From assembly GCF_037176765.1 (NCBI RefSeq), contig NC_090022.1, positions 179,296,117-179,360,116 of the forward strand: a stretch of 64,000 nt of DNA. Reading direction: 5' to 3'. This stretch comes from Anolis sagrei (Eukaryota > Chordata > Lepidosauria > Squamata > Anolidae). Below the pieces are notes generated by a model. The model had not been told where the DNA came from and ran no database searches. It saw only the letters and a list, made by a program, of their open reading frames with translations. The translations under genes were made by a program, and so were the position numbers. Below are positions 59,576-64,000 of this stretch, one piece after another (position 1 is the first letter of the stretch; each line of letters begins with the position of its first letter).

Positions 59576-62543
59576 TATTATTATTTTACTGACACAAAAA
59601 CACAGGTCCAAGTAAGGTGGCCTTTTGCAGTTGTTGTTGTTGTTGTTGTTATTATTATTATTATTATTATTTTACTGATACAAAAACACAGAATGTCACA
59701 GCCAATGAGATATATATGCTGGATTCTGTATCACAATATCACAAGTCAAACACTTCCCAAGTGTCTAGGACTGTGTGATGTATTTTCGAATGATGCGTGC
59801 AGATCCAAGTAAGGTGGCCTCTTGCAGTTGTTGTTGTTGTTGTTGTTGTTGTTATTATTATTATTAAACAAAGAAGGCTAAGAAAGGAGAGCAAATATTG
59901 TACAAGGAGGAGGCATCTAAGGAGTGACAAGGAGGCAACAAGGGATTCGCAAGTGTGAAGCATTGGCATTAGAAAAATGGAAGGTAAGAGCATGCTAAGC
60001 TCGGGAGGGAAACTGATACAATAAAGGAATTATTTCAGGACTCCATTCTACTACTGGAGCCAAGAGTGCACTTTGTGTGCTATATCTAAAGAGCCATGGA
60101 TATTACCAAGTCTGAAATGAACCTGACAACAAACAGGTGCTGCCGCTTTTCATGAGCGAAGAAAGGCACAATAATCTACTGTCTAGCCTGTTGCAGGGAG
60201 CGGTATAGATAGTGCTCAAATCACCCCGCTACCAGTAATTCTGGGCTGTAGGCCAGCATCTAATTCCAAAACGGAAGTACAAGGCATGGCAAGCCAAGGG
60301 GCTGAATGCCCAGCAAAAACAGCTGCTCTGACGGGGCTCCACTTTGTCCTGACATCTCAACACAGCTGTTCCCGCCTGGGAAATGGAAACACGAGGAAGC
60401 AGGGCACACGCCAGAGAAGACAGGGTACTTCAACGGGGTTTGGAGGAAGGCTAGTGTTTGTGATAGTGAACCCTTTCAAATAGCCAGATTTAGGGAAGTG
60501 AAGATGCTGGGAAGAAGATAAATCTCTACCTACATTGGCCAAATACACATTTAATTATATCCTATAACATTATGCAAGGTAATACAATGAATGCATGTTA
60601 ACTTTAAACCTGGTATTTTCCTTTCTGGTTGGTTTTACAGGACACCAATTAAACAAATTAACAGCAAAAACAAGAGGATGGAGAAGAAAAAGAATACAAG
60701 GGTTGAGAAGAGAACAACACTGTATGAAACCATTAAATAAGAGGAATTATATTTCTCATTGAAAGCTTTCATGGCCAGAATCACTGGGTTGTTGTGGGTT
60801 TTTTTGGGCTATATGGCCATGTTCTAGAGGTATTCTCTCCTGAAGTTTTGCCTGCGTCTATGGCAAGCATCCTCAGAGGTAGTGAGGTCTGTTGGAACTA
60901 GGAAAGTGGGTTTATATATCTGTGGAATGACCAGGGTGGGACAAAGAACTCTTGCCTGTTGGAGCTAGATGTGAATGTTTCAACTGACCACCTTGATTAG
61001 CATTTGATGGCCTGGCAGTTGTTTGGTGTGGCATGTTAGTGCCTGGGGGAATCTTTTGTTGAGAGGTGACTAGATGTCCTTGATTGTTTCCTCTCTGTTG
61101 TTTTGCTGTTGTAATTTTAGAGTTTTTTAATACTGGTAGCCAGATTTTGTTCATTTTCATGGTTTCCTCCTTTCTGTTGAAATTGTCCACATGCTTGTGG
61201 ATGTCAATGGCTTCTCTGTGTAGTCTGACATGGTGGTTGTGAGAGTGGTCCAGCATTTCTGTGTTCTCAAATAATATGCTGTGTCCAGGTTGGTTCATCA
61301 GGTGCTCTGCTATGGCTGACTTCTCTGGTTGAAGTAGTCTGCAGTGCCTTTCATGTGCCTTGATTCGTGTTTGGGCAATGCTGCGTTTGGTGGTCCCTAT
61401 GTAGGTTGTCACAGCTGCATGGTATATGGTAGACTCCAGCAGAAGACAAAGATCCACCCAGAGGAAAAGTGTTCTTGCCATACATCAAGGGAACCACTGA
61501 CCACATAGGGAAGCTGATGAGGAAACACAACATACAAACTATCTACAGACCCACCAAGAAAATCCAACAAATGCTACGTTCAGCAAAGGACAAGAGGGAT
61601 CCTCTCACTTCTGCAGGAGCTCCAACAGACAAGAGTTCTTTGTCCCTCCTTGGTCATTCCACAGATATATAAACCCATTTTTCCTAGTTTCCAACAGACC
61701 TCACTACCTCTGAGGATGCTTGTCATAGATGCAGGCAAAACGTCAGGAGAGAACGCCTCCAGAACATGGCCATATAGCCCGAAAAAACCTACAACCATCC
61801 AATTATATTTCTATTACTTTTATTCTGGTTTTATTATTTGTTTGTTTGTTTGTTTACCATACTTATATACCATACTTTAATATCTGGAAGGCCATACACA
61901 CCCCAGTTTTGCATTATAGTATCCTTAGAAAAGTTAGGTAATTTATGTATTGTCGAAGGCTTTCATGGCTGGAAACACCGGTTTTTGTAGGGTTTTCGGG
62001 CTGTATGGCCATATTCTAGAAGCATTCTCTCCTGATGTTTCACCTGCATCTATGGCAGGCATCCTCAGAGGTTGTGAGGATGCCTGCCATAAATACAGGC
62101 GAAACATTAGGAGAGAATGCTTCTAGAATATGGCCATACAGCCCGAAAAACCTACAACAAGCTCAGGTAAACTACTTCCATTTCCTCAACTGCACCTGCA
62201 ATAGGAAATACAACTGCCCAGACAATACTGGTCTCTTGAGCAACAATCCTCAAGTCTATGGCTGAGTAGGGAAGCATCATGGGTCACATGTCCATGGTAT
62301 GTAGAAAACAGGGCTGCAACACCGCATACGAAAAATGCCTTAAGAGAAGATCCAAGGAAGAAGGAAATCCCATTTTAACAACCAATTCTCTTCCCACCAG
62401 ACTGCCCTCCAGATCTTTTCCTCACCAAGATGTAGTCAGCCCAGATTTTCCTGGCTGCCTGCAAAGCCGCTTGACGAAGCTTCATGACATGTTCGTAACG
62501 GAAGTTGGACCAGTGCTTGGGGCCTTCCTCATCTTGATATGAC
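35278..62543 (-). CDS. COLGALT1: COLGALT1, last ten coding exons
   Basis: Procollagen galactosyltransferase 1 (family GT25) adds galactose from UDP-Gal to hydroxylysine of collagen in the ER. Ten exons join in frame: 62543..62426, 58157..58023, 54235..54031, 52379..52260, 47487..47411, 45328..45222, 43750..43618, 40298..40171, 37964..37758 and 35545..35278. The joined peptide corresponds to roughly residue 124 to the end of the 622-residue human protein, about 499 residues. Visible landmarks: an Asp-x-Asp motif (DSDN), the RKRD segment, [16 protein letters not shown] at the start of the second domain, the acidic [20 protein letters not shown], and C-terminal RDEL for ER retention. [11 protein letters not shown] and SAARDEL point to COLGALT1 over COLGALT2. 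The first exons (signal peptide) are beyond 64000. No interruption is seen in any exon. Introns hold most of the repeats. Confidence 0.94.
35622..36273 (-). mobile_element. Non-autonomous Helitron inserted in an L2 tail
   Basis: CTAGCCGTCCCATTCCACGT at 35622 to TTATTTATATAGA at 36273, flanked by A and T. The flanks TTATTTATTTA and TTTATTTGCTG belong to the (TTTA)n end of the L2 that continues at 36274, so the Helitron landed in that tail. Confidence 0.72.
36274..36990 (-). repeat. L2 LINE 3' part with ORF2 remnant
   Basis: CTGCCCTTCTCAGCCCTCAG tail. On the - strand L2 C-terminal words follow ([44 protein letters not shown]). Broken and 5'-truncated. Confidence 0.8.
37036..37152 (+). repeat. 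TG/GTA/ATA microsatellite cluster
   Basis: TG-rich run then about eight AGT units and nine AAT units (37096..37150). A CA run follows at 37255..37273. Confidence 0.85.
37429..37660 (+). repeat. CR1 LINE 3' end
   Basis: TTCAAACTACAGGAAAGGAA to TCTATGATTCTATGA, the canonical CR1 3' terminus. It lies just 3' of the COLGALT1 exon at 37758. Confidence 0.82.
37758..37964 (-). CDS. COLGALT1: COLGALT1 exon
   Basis: Reads [39 protein letters not shown] and [14 protein letters not shown]. Acceptor CTCTTAG, donor GTAAGG. Confidence 0.94.
38094..38345 (+). repeat. CR1 LINE 3' end, older copy
   Basis: AGACTAGGACTCAGAGAAAT through AGAGGCTGGATGGCCATCTG to TCTATAATTTTGTG. Diverged from its neighbours. Confidence 0.75.
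38399..38838 (+). repeat. CR1 LINE 3' end with open ORF2 terminus
   Basis: The frame stays open for 128 codons: [40 protein letters not shown] and [20 protein letters not shown], the CR1 C-terminus. It ends in ATTCTATGATTCTATAA. Confidence 0.85.
39178..39223 (+). ncRNA. Hammerhead-ribozyme-like motif
   Basis: CTCTGAGGA, perfect 6-bp helix II (GCCTGC / GCAGGC) with loop CATAGAT, then GAAATGTC. An inverted partner lies at 39112..39160 (GAAACATC on the - strand). Confidence 0.55.
39239..39373. mobile_element. hAT MITE, 135 bp
   Basis: CAGTGATTCTCAACCTGTGG at the left with its complement GGTTGAGAACCACTG at the right, and nearly fully palindromic inside. Exact 8-bp duplication TTCTAGAA (39231 and 39374). 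Same family as 47836..47970 and 55651..55773. Confidence 0.85.
39518..39848. mobile_element. Tigger-like MITE, 331 bp
   Basis: CAGTAGAGTCCCACTTATCC and its complement GGATAAGCGAGACTCTATTG, flanked by TA (39516, 39849). The inside is AT-rich with no transposase. Confidence 0.8.
39844..39882 (+). repeat. (TATTG)n microsatellite
   Basis: About eight TATTG units beginning exactly at the right end of the Tigger-like MITE. Confidence 0.9.
40171..40298 (-). CDS. COLGALT1: COLGALT1 exon with acidic EDD motif
   Basis: Reads [20 protein letters not shown], then [10 protein letters not shown] and GLDWDL plus a split codon. EDD is part of the conserved acidic motif of the second domain. Confidence 0.93.
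40356..41173 (-). mobile_element. Non-autonomous Helitron
   Basis: CTAGCCGTCCCCTGCCACAC at 40356 to TTATTTATACAGA at 41173, flanked by A and T. More diverged than the other copies; about 170 bp next to the CTAG end is unlike them. Confidence 0.65.
41175..41608. other. COLGALT1 intron, nothing recognised
   Basis: No repeat or exon seen. Confidence 0.35.
41610..41931 (+). repeat. SINE-2 family
   Basis: Head GATACGGTGGGTAAAACTAC, B box AGTTTAAATCC, tail GTCGGACACAACTGGACTTA then CTTTACCTTT. Confidence 0.8.
42037..42268 (-). repeat. CR1 LINE 3' end
   Basis: AATCATAGAATCATAGAGTT then the CR1 3' segment to GATGGAATCTCCTTTC. Confidence 0.85.
42270..42658. other. COLGALT1 intron, nothing recognised
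   Basis: No repeat or exon seen. Confidence 0.3.
42679..43288 (+). mobile_element. L1 LINE 3' end with target duplication
   Basis: ORF2 C-terminal words such as HMMWECEY then an A-rich coding remnant and an A tail (43280..43288). GATTTCACCAAATGTTGG occurs at 42661 and 43290, the target-site duplication of an L1-type insertion. Confidence 0.75.
43308..43617. other. COLGALT1 intron, nothing recognised
   Basis: No repeat or exon seen. Confidence 0.3.
43618..43750 (-). CDS. COLGALT1: COLGALT1 exon
   Basis: Reads [20 protein letters not shown], then [17 protein letters not shown]. Acceptor TTCCCAG beside a GA-rich array (43757..43800), donor GTAAGT. Confidence 0.93.
43757..43800 (+). repeat. 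(GA)n-rich array
   Basis: GAGAGAGAGAGAGAGA and AAAGAGAAAAGAAAAAGAAG. On the - strand it forms the pyrimidine tract of the COLGALT1 acceptor at 43751. Confidence 0.85.
43873..43963 (+). mobile_element. Penelope-like 3' terminal fragment
   Basis: CCAGGAGAGAATGCCTCTAG to GAAAGCCTTCGACAATA, only the last 90 bp. The ribozyme-like core is missing. Confidence 0.7.
43985..44225. mobile_element. Hairpin-forming MITE remnant
   Basis: GCATTAATGCTATCGTGCAG (about 43999) is largely complementary to CTGCACAATAGTATTAATGC (about 44053). Beyond it are TGCAGTTTGATCCCAC and GTGCGATTTGTAGTTTGGCA words of another MITE type. Family unresolved. Confidence 0.4.
44441..44967 (+). repeat. SINE-1 interrupted by an L1-type 3' end
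   Basis: Head CCCAGTGGCGCAATGGGTTA, B box GGTTCGAATCCC; the SINE stops at about 44603 and resumes at about 44880 to CTCCTGACATT. The insert is purine-rich and ends AACTTAAATAAAGATTATTT plus A. AAAACATCTGGG is present on both sides (44589, 44878), giving the target duplication. Confidence 0.75.
45222..45328 (-). CDS. COLGALT1: COLGALT1 exon
   Basis: Reads [20 protein letters not shown], then [11 protein letters not shown], the start of the second GT25 domain. Acceptor TTTTAG, donor GTGAGT. Confidence 0.93.
45370..46128. mobile_element. hAT-like MITE split by an L2
   Basis: Left end GGGCCCCATCTACACTGTGA, right end CATTATGGGGCCC. CAGTGTAA occurs on both sides of the inserted L2 (about 45417 and 46066), as its target duplication. 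Confidence 0.7.
45424..46065 (-). repeat. L2 LINE 3' part
   Basis: (ATA)n then TATACCCCGCCACCATCTCC. On the - strand the L2 C-terminus is open for about 80 codons: [37 protein letters not shown]. Confidence 0.82.
46130..46610. other. COLGALT1 intron, nothing recognised
   Basis: No repeat or exon seen. Confidence 0.3.
46613..47245 (-). repeat. CR1 LINE 3' part, longest copy
   Basis: On the - strand the ORF2 end reads [40 protein letters not shown] and [19 protein letters not shown] before the CR1 3' UTR. 5'-truncated. Confidence 0.88.
47411..47487 (-). CDS. COLGALT1: COLGALT1 exon (linker between GT domains)
   Basis: 77 bp reading [20 protein letters not shown], then KMGFDE. It is the least conserved part of the protein, as expected for a linker. 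Acceptor TTACAG, donor GTGAGA. Confidence 0.9.
47490..47827. other. COLGALT1 intron, nothing recognised
   Basis: No repeat or exon seen. Confidence 0.3.
47836..47970. mobile_element. hAT MITE, 135 bp
   Basis: CAGTGGTCCTCAACCTGTGT ... GGTTGAAAACCACTA; flanked by TTCTAAGC (47828) and TTCTAAAC (47971), an 8-bp duplication with one difference. Confidence 0.8.
48180..49480 (+). mobile_element. L1 LINE 3' part split by Bov-B
   Basis: L1 ORF2 words [17 protein letters not shown] before the Bov-B and [40 protein letters not shown] after it, then a 3' UTR with pyrimidine-rich tract and final A run. The left boundary is approximate. Confidence 0.75.
48384..48728 (+). mobile_element. Bov-B (RTE) LINE 3' end inside L1
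   Basis: Open C-terminal Bov-B coding: [40 protein letters not shown] and [14 protein letters not shown], ending GAATGAACAACAACAAC. AAAATAAAAG before and after marks the target duplication. Confidence 0.85.
49563..50045. mobile_element. hAT-like MITE interrupted by SINE-1
   Basis: Left GGCTGGATCCACACTGCCAT, right GACAGTGTAGAAGGGGCC, inside GCAGATAATCTGGATTTTAT. SINE-1 lies at 49671..49912. Confidence 0.65.
49671..49912 (-). repeat. SINE-1 family
   Basis: TTTTTTGTGTGTTAGGAGCA tail first, head ACCGGGGGCTCC last. Confidence 0.8.
50191..50402 (+). repeat. Two-copy tandem duplication, 110-bp unit
   Basis: AGTACGCACTGCAATTTTGC begins at 50191 and 50301. The units match through GGAGAGTGAAACAAAACAAA with a few substitutions. 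No known family. Confidence 0.88.
50403..51077. other. COLGALT1 intron, nothing recognised
   Basis: Small open frames only; no motif. Confidence 0.3.
51080..51460 (-). repeat. CR1 LINE 3' part, older copy
   Basis: ATCATACAATCACAGTTGGA then CAACCCCCGTATGCCATGCA and the CR1 3' region. A different subfamily from the other CR1 copies. Confidence 0.8.
51470..52160 (-). mobile_element. mariner-type transposon remnant split by L2
   Basis: On the - strand a transposase C-terminus reads [52 protein letters not shown]. The SPDLAPNDY motif is diagnostic of mariner D,D(34)D transposases. L2 lies inside at about 51650..51884. Confidence 0.75.
51650..51884 (+). repeat. L2 3' end inside mariner
   Basis: TTTGTAAGCCGCCCTGAGTC, a C/G-run, then GGTGGGGTATAAGTAACTGC and (AAAT)n. 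Confidence 0.75.
52260..52379 (-). CDS. COLGALT1: COLGALT1 exon
   Basis: Completes a Glu codon, then [20 protein letters not shown] and FMHVQLEVM. Acceptor GTTTAG, donor GTGAGG. Confidence 0.92.
52385..52830. other. COLGALT1 intron, nothing recognised
   Basis: No repeat or exon seen. Confidence 0.3.
52832..53150 (-). repeat. SINE-2 family
   Basis: AAAGGTTTCCCCTGACATTA start; ends at head TTTAATCCACTGCACCACC. Nearly complete. Confidence 0.82.
53152..53530. other. COLGALT1 intron, nothing recognised
   Basis: No repeat or exon seen. Confidence 0.3.
53545..53795 (+). repeat. Two adjacent L2 3' ends
   Basis: A short tail (GGGGTAAGAAGGGCGGAATA, (AAAT)n) followed by a second with AT-rich UTR and CTGAGTCCCCTTCGGGGTGA. 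Confidence 0.7.
54031..54235 (-). CDS. COLGALT1: COLGALT1 exon
   Basis: Reads [30 protein letters not shown] and [14 protein letters not shown], phase 0 to 1, donor GTGAGT. Confidence 0.93.
54327..54477 (+). repeat. Local direct duplication
   Basis: GTGTCATCAGTTGGGAGCCC at 54327 recurs as GTGTCATCAGTTGGGAACCC at 54425, each followed by a GCTGCTCTG.GATCA segment. Confidence 0.7.
54478..55078 (+). repeat. L2 3' UTR split by SINE-2
   Basis: (CTA)n and (ATA)n, AT-rich UTR, then SINE-2, then GTAAGCCACTCTGAGTCCCC and (AAAT)n. ATAGTAATATA lies on both sides of the SINE. Confidence 0.72.
54615..54947 (-). repeat. SINE-2 family
   Basis: AAAGGTTGTCCCCTGACATT to CTGCGCCACCAGGGGCTCC. Complete copy with good A and B boxes. 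Confidence 0.85.
55160..55472. mobile_element. hAT-like non-autonomous remnant
   Basis: CAGGGATTCTTAAATTGTGG at the left and GGTTTAAGAAGCTGTGATAC at the right are roughly inverted. GGGTCCCAACCACATATGGG inside recalls hAT 5' regions. Confidence 0.45.
55651..55773. mobile_element. hAT MITE, about 123 bp
   Basis: CAGTGGTTCTCATCCTGTGA ... GGTTGAGAACCACTG; flanks ATCTAGAT and CTCTAGGT resemble the 8-bp duplications of the other two copies. Confidence 0.8.
56120..57485 (-). mobile_element. L2 LINE 3' half with open RT C-terminus
   Basis: (TTTA)n tail at 56124..56155, then the L2 UTR. On the - strand about 360 codons are open (to 56403): [71 protein letters not shown]. The N-terminal RT and endonuclease are missing by 5' truncation. 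Confidence 0.88.
57490..58022. other. COLGALT1 intron, nothing recognised
   Basis: No repeat or exon seen up to the donor at 58022. Confidence 0.3.
58023..58157 (-). CDS. COLGALT1: COLGALT1 exon with DxD motif
   Basis: 45 codons reading [20 protein letters not shown], then NFWCGMTSQ before donor GTATGC. DSD aligns with the metal/UDP-sugar-binding DxD of the first glycosyltransferase domain (DAD in human). Confidence 0.93.
58383..58832 (-). repeat. L2 LINE 3' part
   Basis: (TTTA)n, CCACCCTTCTCACCCCGGAG, GGCAAACATTCAATGTC and then eroded C-terminal coding. Its UTR is the one shared with the SINE at 23872..24345. Confidence 0.78.
58836..59275 (-). repeat. SINE-1 interrupted by a hAT MITE
   Basis: SINE tail TTTTTTTCATGTCAGAAGTG to CTGGTGTGAG, then an insert, then GGTGTGAGAGAATTGGCCGT to the body end near 59275. 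The head is missing. Confidence 0.78.
58888..59115. mobile_element. hAT-like MITE, 228 bp, inside SINE-1
   Basis: CAGGCCCATAGCCAGGATTT ... CTACATGCCTG; exact 8-bp duplication GGTGTGAG (58880 and 59116). Confidence 0.75.
59319..59462 (+). repeat. L2 3' end with small tandem duplication
   Basis: GTAATTTAAATAAGTTATTT twice (59319, 59357), then CTCCAAATCCCCTTGGGGAG and GGGATATAAATAGAG. Confidence 0.6.
59463..59541 (-). mobile_element. Penelope-like 3' terminal fragment
   Basis: GGGTTGGTGTAGATTTTTTT to TTTCGCCTGAATCTATGG. Stops inside the ribozyme-like helix II. Confidence 0.65.
59542..59870 (-). repeat. (TAA)n arrays flanking an unclassified LINE 3' end
   Basis: Three (ATT)/(GTT) arrays (59545..59586, 59630..59672, 59825..59866). 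Between them CACAAAAACACAGGTCCAAG and CCAAGTAAGGTGGCC recur at 59595 and 59802. On the - strand the stretch 59690..59815 reads [20 protein letters not shown], which looks like a LINE protein end. Confidence 0.5.
60000..60755. other. COLGALT1 intron, nothing recognised
   Basis: No repeat or exon seen. Confidence 0.3.
60757..61800. mobile_element. Penelope-like element, palindromic pair with GIY-YIG region
   Basis: Left arm 60757..61445 reads on the - strand, right arm 61446..61800 on the + strand, outer ends both 3' termini. The right arm starts with the end of the reverse transcriptase region and runs almost straight into the 3' tail; the left arm carries the endonuclease. Coding is broken. 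Confidence 0.8.
60912..61481 (-). pseudogene. Penelope-like ORF end with GIY-YIG endonuclease remnant
   Basis: Residues [20 protein letters not shown], then [20 protein letters not shown] and [10 protein letters not shown], fit the YIG half, conserved Arg and Glu/His region of the GIY-YIG endonuclease domain that follows the RT in Penelope-like elements. The basic tail [19 protein letters not shown] is the usual C-terminus of this lizard family. The GIY half and RT are absent from this frame; the RT end ([20 protein letters not shown]) lies on the other strand at 61476..61540. Confidence 0.75.
61948..62158. mobile_element. Penelope-like terminal mini-palindrome
   Basis: ATTGTCGAAGGCTTTCATGG to CTACAACAAG: two 3' termini back to back with arms of about 100 bp and nothing else. 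On the - strand the ribozyme core reads CTGAGGA ... GAAAC ATC (62072..62032). Confidence 0.7.
62426..62543 (-). CDS. COLGALT1: COLGALT1 exon (most 5' in window)
   Basis: Reads [20 protein letters not shown], then WADYIL, between acceptor GCCAG and donor GTGAGG. The first base completes a codon from an exon outside the window. Confidence 0.92.
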
Positions 62544-64000
62544 CTGGCGTGGATAAAGAGGCTCAGATTTAAAGGCTTTGAAATATCCACTCATCCCCAC
62601 CAGCCTGCCCCCAATAGATGGAAACCATGTAGGCCTCCATAAATGACCAGAATAATATGCCAAGTGTATGAAGGAAAGTCTGCCTGTTGGCTTCTACTAA
62701 GAATTGAAAGGAATTTGTTGCCAAGAACAGTGTGTTTATGGATTTGGTAGAAGGATCACTGGAAAATAACAGGATGTCTGCCCTGTGATATTCAATTATT
62801 TAAAGGTTCAAGAAGGAGCTGAAGGAAGAACAATACTCTGTAGCTTCCAAAATCAATATTTAGAGCGAAGTGGCGAAGGATCAACTTCAGAGAACTGACT
62901 TAAGTTAGTCCATGCCTTTACTCCAAGTTGGAAGATTCAATACATGGGGCAATTGCACATATCTGAGACAACAAGTGGCTCTTCAGGTGTTGTTGGCCTG
63001 CAACACTCATGAATCGAAGCCAGCATGGTGAAGGATGATGGGAGTGGAAATCCAACAACACCTGGAAGGCTACAAGCTTTCAATTGAGGTTTAGCAGCCA
63101 TAGTCTTTCTCTTCTTCCATGAACACAAGCAGCAGAAATGATGTGAAACACACATGCAAACAAATATAATTTGTGTAATGTGGGCAATTTCACAAAAATC
63201 AGATTTTAGGGAGCAACTAAAAATGAAGAAGTCAAAACACTGAATTTTATTTTTACATAAAATCAATAACCCTGTAAAATCAATTCAAGCAAAGAAACAA
63301 CTGGGCCTAGCCCTGAAACAACTGCATTGAATCTTCTCACTGAACCATATCAAGAATTAACTGACACATAGGTAAGCTAAACTTAATCGTTATTTGCATA
63401 TCCTGGCTCTGCAGGTTTGTTCTTTTCGTAAACTTTTAGATGCAAACATCTAAAAATTAAACTCGAGCCAAGTTACAAACAAAAATGCAACTCGAAATAA
63501 AATTGAACAATCCTCACAAAAGGAGCTTTAAAATGAGCAGAAAACTGTATCAGCAACAACAAGAGTACAAACATGAGAGATTTAAGTTCAATAAGGTTTA
63601 GAAAACAAAGCAGACAAAGAGAGGACCAGAAGGATTTCACAAGTGGTTATTTAGGTTTATTAACTTTCACTGTTATCTGTACTTTCTTTGTACTTAAGTT
63701 ACTAAAAGGACAAAAGAAAGCATTCAGGAAACCTTAACTCCTCTCAGAGTGCTGGCTATTAACAGAGATGATATTATTTTGTGATTGACAAATGATACGG
63801 TATGGATAAATTTAATTTCCTGAGAATCTGTGGTTTGCTGTTGTTTTTCAAATCAGGTTTCTAGCCCTTATAGCTATATAGTCAAGTTTGAACAACAACA
63901 AAAAAAAAGGCAACTATCTATTAAACAGCTAGATGAGTGGCTAAAGTAAATTTTCAGAACATCTAACTGCAGTGCATAGAATCTCATCCATCCCCCTGAC
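62544..64000. other. COLGALT1 upstream intron, nothing recognised
   Basis: No exon of COLGALT1 is visible here; the signal-peptide exon must lie beyond the window. No familiar repeat seen. Confidence 0.4.

Overview
This window is vertebrate nuclear DNA, and almost certainly squamate reptile. Evidence seen in the sequence: spliced host exons with GT/AG borders, an intronless class II olfactory receptor, and a very mixed set of interspersed repeats. These include L2, CR1, L1 and Bov-B LINEs, Penelope-like elements, Helitrons, hAT, Tigger and mariner elements, tRNA-headed SINEs with Bov-B/RTE-like or L2-like tails, and (TAA)n tails. That mixture is characteristic of lizards and snakes. I cannot name the species; an iguanian-type lizard is a guess.

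Three host genes are present. (1) HTATIP2 (TIP30, an atypical short-chain dehydrogenase) lies on the + strand. Its last four coding exons are at 455..562, 1677..1814, 3284..3345 and 5164..5380; the 5' exon(s) with the NADPH-binding glycine motif lie before the window. (2) A full-length class II olfactory receptor lies on the - strand, about 17972..16950. (3) COLGALT1 (collagen hydroxylysine galactosyltransferase) lies on the - strand. Its last ten coding exons run from 62543 down to 35278 and end in the ER-retention signal RDEL; the first exons lie beyond 64000. HTATIP2 and COLGALT1 are convergent, with the receptor and about 30 kb of repeats between their 3' ends. I see no operon-like or pathway link among the three genes.

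Layout: 1-5.4 kb HTATIP2 exons, with SINEs, a Tigger-like MITE, an L2 tail and a Helitron in the introns; 6.5-7.5 kb a Penelope-like palindrome; 8-11 kb SINEs, L2 tails and an AT-rich palindrome; 11.3-15.4 kb a nearly full-length L2 with ORF1 and ORF2; 16-18 kb L2 fragment and the olfactory receptor; 19-25 kb SINEs (two of them chimeric with LINE sequence) and abutting Helitrons; 25-35 kb CR1, possible LTR fossils, Penelope-like, Bov-B, hAT and L2/SINE nests; 35.3-62.5 kb COLGALT1, its introns packed with CR1, L2, L1, Bov-B, Helitron, hAT, Tigger, mariner and Penelope-like copies; 62.5-64 kb upstream intron.

The most interesting structure is the Penelope-like group. Its 3' termini carry what reads as a complete minimal hammerhead ribozyme core (CTGAGGA, helix II, GAAA, GTC, with a self-complementary ACGT helix III). 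Five insertions are head-to-head palindromes with the ribozyme ends facing outward. Hammerhead motifs in Penelope-like elements are known, so this is a well-supported local example rather than proof of a new system.
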